Below are positions 1 to 9,697 of a stretch of DNA of 64,000 bases, piece by piece. The stretch lies in the NCBI RefSeq assembly GCF_002995495.1, contig NZ_PVZV01000002.1, positions 992,001 through 1,056,000 on the forward strand. The letters are read 5' to 3'. Position 1 is the first letter of the stretch. Each line of letters starts with the position of its first letter. Under the pieces are notes generated by a model, which was not told the DNA's origin, did not search any database, and was given only the letters and a program-made list of their open reading frames with translations. A program made the translations under genes and the position numbers. This DNA is from Actinocorallia populi. Lineage in GTDB: Bacteria > Actinomycetota > Actinomycetes > Streptosporangiales > Streptosporangiaceae.

Positions 1-411
1 GCCGCCTACCTGTTCACCAACGAGTACGAGAAGGCGCTCTGCGAGCAGAAGTCCGGCTGGTCGGACGCCGAGATCCTCGACCAGGTCGAGATCCGGGTCA
101 CCACCCTGGGCCCCAAGGGCGTGGTGATCGACCGCAAGGGCGAGCCCGGCCTGCACGTCCCGGCCGCGCCCGAGGTCCGCAAGGTCGAGCCGACCGGGGT
201 GGGCGACGCCTTCCGCGCCGGCTTCCTGGCCGCGGTCGCCTGGGGCCTGGACCTGGAGCGCGCCGCCCAGCTGGGCAACCTCGTCGCCGCGCACGCGCTG
301 GAGACCGCCGGCGGCCAGGAGTACCGGCTGGAGCGCGAGACCCTGCTGACCCGCATGGGCCAGGCCTACGGTTCCGCGGCCGCCGACGAGGTCGCCGCCC
401 ACCTCAGGTAG
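1..411 (+). CDS. adoK: PfkB-family carbohydrate kinase, probable adenosine kinase (3' part)
   Basis: The gene enters from the left edge in frame 1, so only the last 136 residues are present. It carries the PfkB anion-hole and catalytic-base motif as EPTGVGDAFRAGF (Asp is the base), followed by the usual C-terminal helices. PfkB kinases phosphorylate sugars or nucleosides with ATP. In M. tuberculosis the adenosine kinase gene adoK (Rv2202c) lies beside ctaC, as here, so adenosine is the likely substrate. That specificity is inferred from position because the substrate-binding half lies outside the window. Confidence 0.8.
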   Translation, partial: AAYLFTNEYEKALCEQKSGWSDAEILDQVEIRVTTLGPKGVVIDRKGEPGLHVPAAPEVRKVEPTGVGDAFRAGFLAAVAWGLDLERAAQLGNLVAAHALETAGGQEYRLERETLLTRMGQAYGSAAADEVAAHLR

Positions 412-414
412 CAG

Positions 415-452
415 GGGTCTCTTCAGTAATCACGGGTCTCTTCAGTAATCAC
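415..452. repeat. Two perfect tandem copies of a 19-bp unit
   Basis: The unit GGGTCTCTTCAGTAATCAC occurs at 415-433 and again at 434-452 with no mismatch. Read on the minus strand it encodes the last two codons (Asp-Tyr) and the TGA stop of the TusA-like gene, so the 3' end of that gene and the bases after it have been duplicated. The second copy lies in the gap between convergent genes and leaves both proteins intact. Confidence 0.9.
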
Positions 453-756
453 GGCGGACGTGGAAGGCCCACCCCCCCTGGGGGAGGGCCTCCTCGCGCA
501 CGAACGTCTGCGACTTCATCCGGCACCAGGCGGGGATGTCGGTGCGGGCCGCGACGTCGTCGGCCTGGACCGCGATGACCTGGCCGAGCGGCACGTCGCG
601 GATGCGTTCGGCCAGCATGATGATCGGAATGGGGCACTTGCGGCCCAGCGCGTCCAGGACCAGGGCGGCCGGGGGACCGGCCGGCACGGGCGGGGGCGCG
701 GGCGGGGCCGGCGGCGCGGGGGGCTGCCTGCGGGTGCCGCGGCGGCGGAAGCCCAT
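442..756 (-). CDS. TusA/SirA-family sulfurtransferase
   Basis: This 104-residue protein has a Pro-rich N-terminal stretch (about 11-30) and then a TusA domain with the diagnostic CPxP motif in GRKCPIPIIM, Cys41 being the predicted persulfide carrier. TusA proteins accept sulfur from a cysteine desulfurase and pass it on for tRNA thiolation, molybdenum cofactor or other sulfur-requiring reactions. It starts 32 bp after the cysteine desulfurase stop on the same strand, so the two are probably one operon and a donor-acceptor pair. The final acceptor is not evident here, although thiI lies elsewhere in the window. Confidence 0.85.
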   Translation of the reverse strand: MGFRRRGTRRQPPAPPAPPAPPPVPAGPPAALVLDALGRKCPIPIIMLAERIRDVPLGQVIAVQADDVAARTDIPAWCRMKSQTFVREEALPQGGWAFHVRRDY

Positions 757-788
757 GGATCACGCTTCCCTTCTCGGCGTGGCGGGCG

Positions 789-1919
789 TCAGGTGACGCC
801 CGCGCTCTTGCGCAACCGGGTCACCGCGTCGGGCAGGACGGCGAGGAACCGGTCGACGTCCGCGGTGGTCGCGCCACGGGGCAGCGATACCCGGACGTTG
901 CCATGGGTGATCACTCCCATGGCCTCCAGCACATGGCTCGGTCGAAGCGTATCGGCCGTGCACGAACTACCGGACGAAACCTCGAAACCCAGCCGGTCCA
1001 GTTCGGTGATGATGGCCTCTCCTTCCACATAGAGGAAGGAAAAGGTCACCAGGTGGGGGAGTCTTCGCACCGGATCGCCCACGATCTGCACGTCGGCCAC
1101 CAGTTCGGGCAGCCGGGTGCGGATGCGGTCGACCAGCTCCCGCAGCCGGGGCGCGTCGGCGGCGAACTCGGCGGAGTGGGCCTCCAGCGCCGCGGCCGTG
1201 GCCAGGGCGGCCGGCACGTTCGGGAAACCGGGCACCCGCCCGCCCTCCCGCTCGTCGGAGGGCAGCGGGGACCGCCAGCGGGTGCCCTTCCTGATCACCA
1301 GCAGGCCGGTGCCGGGCGGGCCGCCGAACTTGTGGGCGCTGGCGGCCAGCAGGGACCAGCCGCCGGGGAGCGGCACCCGTCCCGCGGACTGGGCGGCGTC
1401 GACGAACAAAGGCACCCCGGCCGCGCGGCACGCCTCGGCGGCCTCCTCGACCGGCTGCACCGTGCCCACCTCGTGGTTGGCCGACTGCAGGCAGGCCAGC
1501 GCGGTGCCGGGGCGCAGCGCGGCGGCGAACTCCGCCGGGTCGACCCGGCCGTGGCGGTCCACCGGCACGGTGGTGACCGTCCCGCCCTCCCGTTCGTGCA
1601 GTTCCGCGGCGTGCAGGACGCTGGAGTGCTCCACCGCGCCCACCACCAGATGGCGCCCCACCCGGCGGCGGGCGGCCAGCGCGCCCAGCACCGCCAGGTG
1701 CACGGCCTGGGTGCCCGACGCGGTGAAGCTCAGCTCGTCCGGCCTGACCCCCAGGGAGGCCGCGGTCCGGGCCCTCGCCTCATCCAGTAGCATTCTGGCC
1801 CGTCGTCCGGAGCCGTACAGGCGCGCCGGGTCCGCCCATCCCGTCTCGAACGCCGCCAGCAGCGCGGATCGGGCCGCCGGGTGTAGCGGTTCGGTAGAGG
1901 CAGCGTCGAAGTAAGGCAC
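789..1919 (-). CDS. Cysteine desulfurase (NifS/IscS type)
   Basis: A 376-residue PLP-dependent aminotransferase class V protein. The PLP lysine is Lys197 in SAHKFGGPPGTG, with HE in SANHEVGT and the mobile active-site loop SSGSSC (Cys320). It removes sulfur from L-cysteine to give alanine and an enzyme persulfide, most likely handed to the TusA-like protein encoded next. The promoter should lie in the 131-bp gap shared with divergent ctaC. There are no suf or isc scaffold genes nearby, so a role in thiolation or cofactor sulfur supply is more likely than Fe-S assembly; that is inference. Confidence 0.9.
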   Translation of the reverse strand: MPYFDAASTEPLHPAARSALLAAFETGWADPARLYGSGRRARMLLDEARARTAASLGVRPDELSFTASGTQAVHLAVLGALAARRRVGRHLVVGAVEHSSVLHAAELHEREGGTVTTVPVDRHGRVDPAEFAAALRPGTALACLQSANHEVGTVQPVEEAAEACRAAGVPLFVDAAQSAGRVPLPGGWSLLAASAHKFGGPPGTGLLVIRKGTRWRSPLPSDEREGGRVPGFPNVPAALATAAALEAHSAEFAADAPRLRELVDRIRTRLPELVADVQIVGDPVRRLPHLVTFSFLYVEGEAIITELDRLGFEVSSGSSCTADTLRPSHVLEAMGVITHGNVRVSLPRGATTADVDRFLAVLPDAVTRLRKSAGVT

Positions 1920-2050
1920 AGTACGACATTAACGGGGGTCCCGAGGGGGACTCCCAGGACACCCGCGCTAATGTGTCCACCAAACGAGGATCTATTTGAA
2001 TGCAGCCGCCCGGGGATGGCCCCGGGCTTCATCTGTGGGGAAGGCAATCC

Positions 2051-2893
2051 GTGAGTCCGACCCGCTCTAGGGAGCGGCGTACGCCAGTGCGTGGCCGCCG
2101 AGCGCTGAGAAGCGCGACCGCGCTGGCTTTGCTGGCGATGGCCGCCACCGCCTGCGACGCTGAAGAGCTGAAGCGCCTTGGGTATCCCGACCCCGCCAGC
2201 GAGCAGGGCGAACGCATGCTCTCGCTCTGGCAGGGCTCGTGGATCGCGGCGATCGTGATCGGCGTGATCGTGTGGGGCCTGATCATCTGGGCGGTGCTGT
2301 TCCACCGCAAGCGCAAGGGCACCGAAGGCCTTCCGCTGCAGGTGCGCTACAACCTCCCGGTCGAGATGCTCTACACCGCCGTGCCGTTCGTCATCATCGG
2401 CGTGCTGTTCTTCTACACCGCCCGTGACGAGGCGTACGTCACGAAGCTGAGCGACAAGCCGGACGTCACGGTCGACGTGATCGGCTACCAGTGGAGCTGG
2501 CAGTTCGACTACCTCGGCGACGCCTTCAAGAAGGCGGACGGCTCCCCCATCAGCATCGTCGGCACCCCGACGTCGCCCGACGCCCCGGGCGGCACCGCCC
2601 AGGGTGAGAAGCCGGTCCTGGTCGTCCCCGTGGACAAGTCCATCCGCTTCAACCTCAAGTCGGACAACGTCATCCACTCCTTCTGGGTTCCCGCCTTCAT
2701 CTACAAGAAGGACGTCGTTCCCGGATACGTGAACAAGTTCGAGCTGCGACCGACGAAGATCGGCACGTACGAAGGCCGCTGCGCCGAATTCTGCGGCGTC
2801 GACCACAGCCGGATGCTCTTCCAGGTGAAGGTCGTCTCGCAGGCCGAGTTCAACGACTTCGTGGCGCAGCAGAAGTCCGGAGGCGCGCAGTGA
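2051..2893 (+). CDS. ctaC: Cytochrome c oxidase subunit II
   Basis: Subunit II of the aa3 oxidase, which receives electrons from cytochrome c at the binuclear CuA centre. The GTG at 2051 follows GGGGAAGG and gives a 280-residue protein with a basic N-terminus, a lipoprotein-like signal ending ...AATAC, two membrane helices (one beginning [12 protein letters not shown]), and a periplasmic cupredoxin domain. CuA ligands are visible in [12 protein letters not shown] (C-x3-C-x3-H-x2-M), and YQWSWQF is the electron-entry motif. A start 51 bp upstream is possible but would place odd residues before the signal. The stop overlaps the ctaD GTG by 4 bp. Confidence 0.97.
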   Translation: MSPTRSRERRTPVRGRRALRSATALALLAMAATACDAEELKRLGYPDPASEQGERMLSLWQGSWIAAIVIGVIVWGLIIWAVLFHRKRKGTEGLPLQVRYNLPVEMLYTAVPFVIIGVLFFYTARDEAYVTKLSDKPDVTVDVIGYQWSWQFDYLGDAFKKADGSPISIVGTPTSPDAPGGTAQGEKPVLVVPVDKSIRFNLKSDNVIHSFWVPAFIYKKDVVPGYVNKFELRPTKIGTYEGRCAEFCGVDHSRMLFQVKVVSQAEFNDFVAQQKSGGAQ

Positions 2894-4587
2894 CCGCGAT
2901 CTCAGAGAGCCCCGCGCTCACCCCCGCGGCGGGCCCCCGCACCAGCAAGGGCCGGCTGATCGTCAACTGGATGACGTCGACCGACCACAAGGTCATCGGC
3001 TACATGTACCTCATCACCTCCTTCGCGTTCTTCCTCATCGGAGGCGTGATGGCGTTGGTGATCCGGACCGAGCTGTTCAAGCCCGGCATGCAGGTGGTCA
3101 GCAACGAGCAGTTCAACCAGCTGTTCACCATGCACGGCACGGTGATGCTGCTGATGTTCGCGACCCCGCTGTTCGCGGGCTTCGCCAACGTGATCATGCC
3201 GCTGCAGATCGGCTCGCCCGACGTGGCGTTCCCGCGCATGAACATGCTGGCGTTCTGGTTCTTCCTGTTCGGCAGCCTGATCGTGCTCGCCGCGTTCCTC
3301 ACCCCCGACGGCGCCGCCAGCTTCGGCTGGTTCGCCTACACCCCGCTGTCGGACTCCGTCCGCACGCCGGGCTTCGGCGGCGACCTGTGGGTGATCGGCC
3401 TGTCCCTGTCGGGTCTGGGCACGATCCTGGGCGCGGTCAACTTCATCACCACGATCCTGTGCATGCGCGCACCGGGCATGACGATGTTCCGGATGTCGAT
3501 CTTCACCTGGAACATCCTGCTGACCTCGATCCTGGTCCTGCTGGCCTTCCCGGTCCTGGCCGCGGCGCTGCTGGCGCTGTTCGCCGACCGCAAGTTCGGC
3601 GCGCACGTGTTCGACTCCGCCCACGGCGGCGCGATCCTCTGGCAGCACCTGTTCTGGTTCTTCGGCCACCCGGAGGTCTACATCATCGCGCTGCCGTTCT
3701 TCGGCATCGTGACCGAGATCCTCCCGGTGTTCAGCCGCAAGCCGGTCTTCGGCTACATCGGCCTGGTCGGCGCGACCATCGCGATCGCCGGCCTGTCGAT
3801 CACCGTGTGGGCGCACCACATGTTCGTGACGGGGCAGGTACTCCTACCCTTCTTCTCGTTCATGACGTTCCTGATCGCGGTTCCAACGGGTGTGAAGTTC
3901 TTCAACTGGATCGGCACGATCTGGCGAGGGCACCTCACCTTCGAGAGCCCGATGCTCTTCTCGCTGGGCTTCATGGTCACCTTCCTCTTCGGCGGCCTGA
4001 CCGGCGTCATCCTGGCCTCGCCTCCGATGGACTTCCAGCTGTCGGACTCCTACTTCGTGGTGGCGCACTTCCACTACGTGGTCTTCGGCACGGTCGTCTT
4101 CGCGATGTTCGCGGGCTTCTACTTCTGGTGGCCCAAGTTCACCGGCAAGATGCTCAACGACACCTGGGGCAAGATCCACTTCTGGGTCCTGTTCATCGGC
4201 TTCCACGGCACCTTCCTGGTGCAGCACTGGCTGGGCGCCGAGGGCATGCCCCGCCGCTACGCCGACTACGCCGCGGAGTTCACCGGCCTGAACGAGCTGT
4301 CCACGGTCTTCTCGTTCCTGCTGGGCGCCTCGATGCTGCCGTTCTTCTACAACCTGTACATCACGTGGAAGAAGGGCAAGAAGGTCACGGTCGACGACCC
4401 GTGGGGCTACGGCGGCTCCCTGGAGTGGGCGACGTCCTGCCCGCCGCCGCGGCACAACTTCAACTCGATCCCGCGGATCCGCTCCGAGCGTCCGGCCTTC
4501 GACCTGCACCACGCCGCCGAGGCGCACCGTGCGGCGGAGATGATCGGCAGCGGCGTCGCGACGAAGACGAAGAAGCTGGAGGGCTGA
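2890..4587 (+). CDS. ctaD: Cytochrome c oxidase subunit I
   Basis: The catalytic heme-copper subunit: about twelve membrane helices over 565 residues. It has the heme a/CuB landmarks MHGTVM, GHPEVY (CuB His and the His-Tyr crosslink), the histidine pair in WAHHMF, and VVAHFHYV for the high-spin and low-spin heme ligands. It reduces O2 to water while pumping protons. Its GTG start lies inside the ctaC stop (GTGA), which implies translational coupling, and ctaF follows 4 bp later. Confidence 0.98.
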   Translation: MTAISESPALTPAAGPRTSKGRLIVNWMTSTDHKVIGYMYLITSFAFFLIGGVMALVIRTELFKPGMQVVSNEQFNQLFTMHGTVMLLMFATPLFAGFANVIMPLQIGSPDVAFPRMNMLAFWFFLFGSLIVLAAFLTPDGAASFGWFAYTPLSDSVRTPGFGGDLWVIGLSLSGLGTILGAVNFITTILCMRAPGMTMFRMSIFTWNILLTSILVLLAFPVLAAALLALFADRKFGAHVFDSAHGGAILWQHLFWFFGHPEVYIIALPFFGIVTEILPVFSRKPVFGYIGLVGATIAIAGLSITVWAHHMFVTGQVLLPFFSFMTFLIAVPTGVKFFNWIGTIWRGHLTFESPMLFSLGFMVTFLFGGLTGVILASPPMDFQLSDSYFVVAHFHYVVFGTVVFAMFAGFYFWWPKFTGKMLNDTWGKIHFWVLFIGFHGTFLVQHWLGAEGMPRRYADYAAEFTGLNELSTVFSFLLGASMLPFFYNLYITWKKGKKVTVDDPWGYGGSLEWATSCPPPRHNFNSIPRIRSERPAFDLHHAAEAHRAAEMIGSGVATKTKKLEG

Positions 4588-4591
4588 CCCC

Positions 4592-5005
4592 ATGCGCATC
4601 CAGGCTTACATGTTCTACGGTTGCGGGATCTTCTTCCTGATCACCGACATCGTCTACTGGATCTTCTCCGGTGACTGGACGGGCACCACCGCCCTGGCGA
4701 TGTCCGTCGGCCTCGCCTTCATGATCGCCTTCTACATCCACTTCACGGTCAACCGGCTGGAGAAGCTCAAGGGCGGCGAGCTGCCCGAGGACGACAAGCT
4801 GGGCGAGATCTCCGAGCTCGCCGGCAAGGTGGGCGAGTTCAGCCCGCACAGCTGGTGGCCGCTGTTCGTGGCCCTGTCGGCCGCGGGCATCTGCCTGGGC
4901 CTGGTGTTCGGCTGGTGGCTGGTGCTGCTGTCCGTCACCTGCATCATCATGGCCGTGATCGGCTTCGTCTTCGAGTACTACCGCGGTCAGTACGTGGAGG
5001 CGTGA
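4592..5005 (+). CDS. ctaF: Cytochrome c oxidase subunit IV (actinobacterial)
   Basis: A 137-residue membrane protein of the actinobacterial CtaF family, with paired helices at each end (from about residues 6 and 30, and near 92 and 112) around a charged loop rich in Glu, Asp and Lys. It is a structural subunit of the aa3 oxidase in the bc1-aa3 supercomplex. It is the third gene of ctaCDF and is followed at once by a strong terminator-like hairpin, so the operon ends here. Confidence 0.92.
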   Translation: MRIQAYMFYGCGIFFLITDIVYWIFSGDWTGTTALAMSVGLAFMIAFYIHFTVNRLEKLKGGELPEDDKLGEISELAGKVGEFSPHSWWPLFVALSAAGICLGLVFGWWLVLLSVTCIIMAVIGFVFEYYRGQYVEA

Positions 5006-5026
5006 GCCGGAACGCCTGACGATTCA

Positions 5027-5070
5027 CCGAAGGCCGGTGTGCTCCCGAGCGGGAGCGCACCGGCCTTCGG
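5027..5070 (+). terminator. Terminator hairpin after ctaCDF
   Basis: Twenty-base arms (5027-5046 and 5051-5070) pair with a single G-T wobble around a 4-base loop. There is no clear T tract, as is common for actinobacterial terminators. It sits 22 bp after the ctaF stop. Confidence 0.8.
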
Positions 5071-5231
5071 CATAATCGCATTCTGTTATGGGATGCTCAC
5101 CGGGTGAGGTTTCCCCTGCCGGTCCGCGCGGGTAGCCAAGAGCACAGAAGCGGTGTTCGTCCGCTTCTCGGTGATCTTCGGGGGCCATGGGGCCTTCGGG
5201 AGTCCGGAACGGGATGACAACAGGAGGTTCG

Positions 5232-6485
5232 GTGCCGGTCTACCGCGCTGTGACGAGGGCGGGAGCCGCGGGTCTGCTCCTCGCCCCGCTCTTGGTCGGC
5301 TGCTCGCAGGAGGAACAGCTCCCTCCGCGGGCCGGGGTCGTGATCTCGCCGGTGAACACCGCGGTGAAGCCCGACACCCCCATCGTCGTGCGGGCCAGGG
5401 AGGGAACGCTCCAGAACGTCAGCGTCCAGGACGCCCAGGGCGCCGCCGTCGAGGGGGTCCTGGCCGACGACGCCTCCACCTGGACGTCCCGCTACCCCCT
5501 GGCGCCCGGCGGCAGGTACCGCGTGAAGGCCGCGGTGCTGGGCACCGACGGCCAGATGCAGACGGGGGACGGGTCCTTCACCACCACCCGGCCCCGGCAG
5601 ACCGTGGAGGGCACGGTGCTGTTCCCCGAGCCCAGGGAGACCGTCGGGGTCGGCATGGCGATCAAGATCGGCTTCGACCGCGAGGTCACCGACAAGGAGG
5701 CGGTGGAGCGGGCGCTGGAGGTGCGCAGCTCCAAGCCGGTCGAGGGCGCCTGGCGCTGGTTCGACGACCGGAACGTCATCTTCCGCCCCAAGGAGTACTG
5801 GCCCGCCTACACCAAGGTCCGGGTGCTCGGCCACCTGACCGGGGTGCCGATCGCCGGCGGGCACTACGGCGCCAAGAACGTCGACCTGGAGTTCAACGTC
5901 GGCGAGCGCATCGAGAGCTTCGGCGACGCCCGCAAGTACAGGGTCGTGGTCAAGCGCAACGGCAAGACGGTGCGCACGATGCCCGCCAGCATGGGCAAGG
6001 GCGGGGTGCGCAAGTACACCACCACGAGCGGCGTTCACCTGACCATGGAGAAGGAGTACATGACCGTCATGACGTCACCCGGTATCGGACCGGGCCAGCC
6101 CGGCTACTACCGGCAGAACGTCAACTGGACGGTCCGGATCTCCAGCAGCGGCGAGTACCTGCACAGCGCGCCCTGGTCGGTGGGCTCCCAGGGCCGCGCC
6201 AACGTCAGCCACGGCTGCATCAACCTCTCCCCGGCCGACGGGAAGTGGTTCCACAACATCAGCCACCGCGGCGACCCGATGACGGTCACCGGCACGGACC
6301 GCGAACTCGAGCCGGAGAACGGCTGGGGCTACTGGCAGCTGAACTGGAAGCAGTGGCTCGAGGGCAGCAAGGCCCAGGGCTTCACCACCGGCACGCTGGC
6401 GGGCTCGGCGCAGCCGGCGGGAGCCAGGGAGGCGGCGGGCTCCCCAGGCGTCCAGGAGGGACGTCAGGAGCTCAGGAGTCCCTGA
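5232..6485 (+). CDS. L,D-transpeptidase lipoprotein with Ig-like domains
   Basis: Predicted to form 3-3 crosslinks in peptidoglycan outside the membrane. The GTG at 5232 follows AGGAGG and starts a lipoprotein signal with lipobox LVGC. Two Ig-like domains follow (the second beginning near [11 protein letters not shown]), then a YkuD catalytic domain with the signature SHGCINLSP, whose Cys is the nucleophile and His the base. A conserved Trp-rich tail (WGYWQLNW) and a low-complexity Ala/Gly end complete it. This layout matches mycobacterial Ldt enzymes. Its 3' end overlaps the convergent trpD by 14 bp. Confidence 0.92.
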   Translation: MPVYRAVTRAGAAGLLLAPLLVGCSQEEQLPPRAGVVISPVNTAVKPDTPIVVRAREGTLQNVSVQDAQGAAVEGVLADDASTWTSRYPLAPGGRYRVKAAVLGTDGQMQTGDGSFTTTRPRQTVEGTVLFPEPRETVGVGMAIKIGFDREVTDKEAVERALEVRSSKPVEGAWRWFDDRNVIFRPKEYWPAYTKVRVLGHLTGVPIAGGHYGAKNVDLEFNVGERIESFGDARKYRVVVKRNGKTVRTMPASMGKGGVRKYTTTSGVHLTMEKEYMTVMTSPGIGPGQPGYYRQNVNWTVRISSSGEYLHSAPWSVGSQGRANVSHGCINLSPADGKWFHNISHRGDPMTVTGTDRELEPENGWGYWQLNWKQWLEGSKAQGFTTGTLAGSAQPAGAREAAGSPGVQEGRQELRSP

Positions 6486-7527
6486 GCCGCTGCGAGACCT
6501 CCACCCAGCGCTCCAGCAGGGAACGGGCCGCGCCCGAGTCGATGGACTCGCCGGCCCGTTCGTAGGCGCCCTTGAGCGCCGGCACGAGGCCGTCGGCCGA
6601 CGGGGCGCCCTCGGCGGCGACCAGGGCGGCGGCGGCGTTCAGCCGCACCATGTCCCGCACGGGGCCGCTCTCGCCGTCCAGGACCCGGCGCACCACCCCG
6701 GCGTTGTACTGCGCGTCCGCGCCGCGCAGCTCCTCCAGCGTGGATCTGGGGACGCCCAGCTCCGCCGGGTCGAAGACCGTCTCCTCCACCCCGCCGTCCC
6801 GCACGCACCACACCGCCGACGGGCCGGTGGTGCTCAGCTCGTCCAGGCCGTCCTCGCCGCGGAAGACCAGCGCCGAGCAGCCGCGGTCGGCGAAGACGCC
6901 GGCGACGACCGGCGCCATGCTGGGGTGGAACACCCCGACGGCCATCGCGCGCGGCCGGGCCGGGTTGGTCAGCGGGCCGAGGAAGTTGAAGAAGGTGGGC
7001 GTGCCCAGCTCCTTGCGCACCCCGCCGGCGTAGCGCATCGCGGGGTGGTAGAGCGGGGCGAAGAGGAAGGCGATCCCGGCCTCGGCCAGCACCCGTGAGG
7101 TCTTCTCCGGCGGCAGGTCGATCACCACGCCCAGCGCCTCGAGCACGTCGGCGGTGCCGCAGGCCGAGGAGGCGGCGCGGTTGCCGTGCTTGGCGATGCG
7201 GACGCCGGCCCCGGCGGCCACGATGGCGGCCATCGTGGAGAAGTTGACGGTGTGGTGACGGTCACCCCCGGTGCCCACCAGGTCGACGACACCCTCCACG
7301 GGCGGTTCCAGCGGGGTGCCGGCGGCCAGCATGCCCGCGGCGATGCCCGAGATCTCGCCGACCGTCTCGCCCTTGGCGCGCAGCGCGATGGCGAAGCCCG
7401 CCATCTGGGCGTCGGTGGCCTCGCCCGCCATGATCCGGCTCATCGCCCACTGCGCCTCCTCGGCGGTCAGCGTCCGCCCGTCGAGCAGGGCGTTGAGCAG
7501 GAAGGGCCAGGTCGTACGGGCAGCCAC
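6472..7527 (-). CDS. trpD: Anthranilate phosphoribosyltransferase
   Basis: Second step of tryptophan synthesis: anthranilate plus PRPP gives phosphoribosyl-anthranilate. The 351-residue protein shows the glycine-rich PRPP loop in [26 protein letters not shown], and the metal-binding acidic pair in RGEDGLDE. It lies apart from the other trp genes, as in mycobacteria and Streptomyces, where a trpD copy also sits beside the bc1-aa3 genes. It follows the receiver-like gene by 24 bp on the same strand, so the two are probably cotranscribed. Confidence 0.95.
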   Translation of the reverse strand: MAARTTWPFLLNALLDGRTLTAEEAQWAMSRIMAGEATDAQMAGFAIALRAKGETVGEISGIAAGMLAAGTPLEPPVEGVVDLVGTGGDRHHTVNFSTMAAIVAAGAGVRIAKHGNRAASSACGTADVLEALGVVIDLPPEKTSRVLAEAGIAFLFAPLYHPAMRYAGGVRKELGTPTFFNFLGPLTNPARPRAMAVGVFHPSMAPVVAGVFADRGCSALVFRGEDGLDELSTTGPSAVWCVRDGGVEETVFDPAELGVPRSTLEELRGADAQYNAGVVRRVLDGESGPVRDMVRLNAAAALVAAEGAPSADGLVPALKGAYERAGESIDSGAARSLLERWVEVSQRLRDS

Positions 7528-7551
7528 GGGAGACCTCTCTTCAGGTCGTGT

Positions 7552-7989
7552 CTAAAGGACGGGCAGTCGGTCTTCGAGCCGCTTGCGCAGCAGGGAGGCC
7601 GCGGCCTTGGCGGCGGCCATCGGGTCCAGCGGCTGGACGAGCACGGCGTCGGCGCGCGACCAGGTGGCCAGCCAGCCGTCGTCCTGGCGGGCGATGAGCG
7701 CCAGCATCGGGGGGCAGTCGTAGACCTCGTCCTTGGCCTGGCGGCACACGCCGAGCCCGCCGGCGGGCTGCGCCTCGGCGTCCAGCACGACCAGGTCGAA
7801 GCCGCCCTCGTCCAGCAGGCGCACCACCGCCGGCTGGGTGGCGCACTCCACGTACTCCACAGGGGGCAGGTCCGCCGCGGGGCGGCGGCCGATGGCCAGC
7901 CGGAGCTGCTCGCGGACACTGGCGTCGTCGCCGTAGACGAGGACCTTCAGCGGGGGGGCCGGGGTTTCGGCGGGCTGGGTGGCGCTCAT
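7552..7989 (-). CDS. Stand-alone receiver-like protein with a degenerate phosphorylation site
   Basis: A 145-residue protein built as a single receiver domain with no output domain. The acidic pair is GDD near the N-terminus, the putative phospho-acceptor Asp is in LVVLDAEAQ, but the invariant Lys of the Lys-Pro motif is Gln (VLVQPLDP). It therefore may not be phosphorylated in the usual way. The ATG at 7989 was preferred to one 36 bp upstream because it begins just ahead of the first beta strand. No histidine kinase is adjacent. Co-orientation with trpD suggests an operon; the role is unknown. Confidence 0.7.
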   Translation of the reverse strand: MSATQPAETPAPPLKVLVYGDDASVREQLRLAIGRRPAADLPPVEYVECATQPAVVRLLDEGGFDLVVLDAEAQPAGGLGVCRQAKDEVYDCPPMLALIARQDDGWLATWSRADAVLVQPLDPMAAAKAAASLLRKRLEDRLPVL

Positions 7990-8110
7990 GCCCGAGAGGC
8001 TACCGCTTCCGCACGGGTCGACCAAGGTGCCCGGCCGCGGGACGGCGGGGCGGGCGGGCAGGTGCCCGGAACGTTATTACGGATCGTGATAAATCCGATA
8101 CACAGGGTGT

Positions 8111-8122
8111 GGTAGGCCTACC
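8111..8122. promoter_or_regulatory. 12-bp perfect palindrome upstream of ctaE
   Basis: GGTAGGCCTACC is self-complementary and lies in the 232-bp gap between the divergent receiver gene and ctaE. A looser inverted pair, CGGAT and ATCCG, lies at 8080-8097. Either could be an operator for the ctaE-qcrCAB operon. No regulator can be assigned from sequence. Confidence 0.3.
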
Positions 8123-8221
8123 TGGCGGAACGTAGGGGAAGGCGGTGAAGTTCCAATCGTGACCCAAGAATCGGTCTCTAACAGGGGGGTCTGTGCGGGG
8201 TCCCGGCCGGGTGGCGTAATA

Positions 8222-8857
8222 ATGCTGCCCGTGGCAACTGCATCCGCGACTAATACAACACTGCTTGGCGAGCGGGAGAATCGTCCCAACCTCGTCAATG
8301 TGGGGACGATCGTCTGGTTGTCGTCCGAGCTCATGTTCTTCGCGGCGTTGTTCGCGATGTACTTCACCATCCGGTCGGTGACCCTGGGCGCCGGCGGGGA
8401 ATGGCCCCAGACCGAGTTGAACCTGCCGTTCGCGCTGTTCAACACGGTCGTCCTCGTCATCTCCTCGGTGACGTGCCAGATGGGCGTGTTCGCCGTCGAG
8501 AAGCACGGTCTGCCCGACGACGTGCGTCGTCGGAAGATGCGCTTCTGGTTCGCGATCTCCTTCGTCCTGGGCCTCTACTTCGTGATCGGTCAGCTCATCG
8601 AGTACCGGGAGCTGATCCACCACGGGACGACCCTCGCGTCGGACGCCTACGGGTCGGTCTTCTACCTGACCACCGGCTTCCACGGCATGCACGTGACCGG
8701 AGGCCTGATCGCGTTCCTGCTGGTTCTGGGACGCACGTACGCCGCGAAGCGCTGGACACATGAGCAGGCGACGAGTGCGATCGTCGTTTCGTACTACTGG
8801 CACTTCGTGGACGTGGTCTGGATCGGCCTGTTCGCGACCATCTACCTGATCAGATAA
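8222..8857 (+). CDS. ctaE: Cytochrome c oxidase subunit III
   Basis: Subunit III of the aa3 oxidase, a membrane protein with about five helices. It keeps the family signatures [27 protein letters not shown] and the C-terminal [11 protein letters not shown]. The ATG at 8222 gives 211 residues. A GTG at 8231 is equally plausible, since homologues often begin with a short polar leader before NRPNL. It is the first gene of ctaE-qcrC-qcrA-qcrB, the arrangement typical of the actinobacterial bc1-aa3 supercomplex. Confidence 0.95.
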   Translation: MLPVATASATNTTLLGERENRPNLVNVGTIVWLSSELMFFAALFAMYFTIRSVTLGAGGEWPQTELNLPFALFNTVVLVISSVTCQMGVFAVEKHGLPDDVRRRKMRFWFAISFVLGLYFVIGQLIEYRELIHHGTTLASDAYGSVFYLTTGFHGMHVTGGLIAFLLVLGRTYAAKRWTHEQATSAIVVSYYWHFVDVVWIGLFATIYLIR

Positions 8858-8869
8858 CGGGGACCATCC

Positions 8870-9697
8870 GTGACTAGGTTCACCGCATGGCGCCGTCGCT
8901 CGTGGGCCGGCTACGCAGTCATGCTCGCCGCCCTCATGGCGATCGGCGTCATCTACGCCGGCTTCTCGCCCGCGACCGACCGGGCAGAGGCCGACGGCAC
9001 GCAGGCCCAAGCGCAGGACCTGGCCAAGGGCCGGGAACTGTACAACCAGAACTGCGCCAGCTGCCACGGTCTCAACGCCGAGGGCACCAAGAGCGAGGGG
9101 GGCAACCAGCTCGCCCCCAGCCTGATCGGCGTCGGAGCGGCCTCGGTCGACTTCCAGATCACCACCGGCCGCATGCCGGCGATGACCTACGGCGCCCAGG
9201 TGCCGCGCAAGGACGTCGTGGCCCCGTTCGACGACTCCGAGAACGTCGAGGCCGTCGCCGCCTACATCCAGTCGCTGGGCGGCGGACCGGGCGTGCCCGT
9301 GGTCCCCGAGGGCGGCGACGTGGCGCTGGGCGGCAAGCTCTGGCGCACCAACTGCGCGCAGTGCCACAACTTCACCGGCCAGGGCGGCGCCCTGACCGGC
9401 GGCAAGTACGCGCCGAACCTGCATGACACCACGCCGGTCCAGATCTACGAGGCCATGCTCACCGGCCCGCAGGCCATGCCGGTCTTCAACGACACCACGC
9501 TGACCCCGCACGACAAGGCCTCGATCATCGCCTTCATCGAGACCGTGCGCGCCGAGCCCAACCCCGGCGGCAACGGCCTGGGCCGGATCGGCCCGGTCTC
9601 CGAGGGCCTGGTCGCCTGGCTGGTGGGCATCGGCCTGCTCGTCCTCTGCGCGATGTGGATCACCGCCAAGAAGCCGAAGAAGCTGAAGAAGTCATGA
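8870..9697 (+). CDS. qcrC: Diheme cytochrome c subunit of the bc1 complex
   Basis: Membrane-anchored diheme cytochrome cc that replaces soluble cytochrome c in Actinobacteria and passes electrons from the Rieske centre to CuA of CtaC. An N-terminal helix (YAVMLAALMAIGVIYAG) is followed by two cytochrome c domains with CASCH and CAQCH, the axial Met residues lying in RMPAM and QAMPVF. A C-terminal helix (LVAWLVGIGLLVLC) and a Lys-rich cytoplasmic tail end the 275-residue protein. The GTG start follows GGGGA. The stop overlaps the qcrA start as ATGA. Confidence 0.97.
   Translation: MTRFTAWRRRSWAGYAVMLAALMAIGVIYAGFSPATDRAEADGTQAQAQDLAKGRELYNQNCASCHGLNAEGTKSEGGNQLAPSLIGVGAASVDFQITTGRMPAMTYGAQVPRKDVVAPFDDSENVEAVAAYIQSLGGGPGVPVVPEGGDVALGGKLWRTNCAQCHNFTGQGGALTGGKYAPNLHDTTPVQIYEAMLTGPQAMPVFNDTTLTPHDKASIIAFIETVRAEPNPGGNGLGRIGPVSEGLVAWLVGIGLLVLCAMWITAKKPKKLKKS

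Noticed and set aside
6472-6485. Possible frameshift where L,D-transpeptidase and trpD overlap
   Set aside because: Both proteins end with complete domains; a 14-bp convergent overlap is ordinary in compact genomes.
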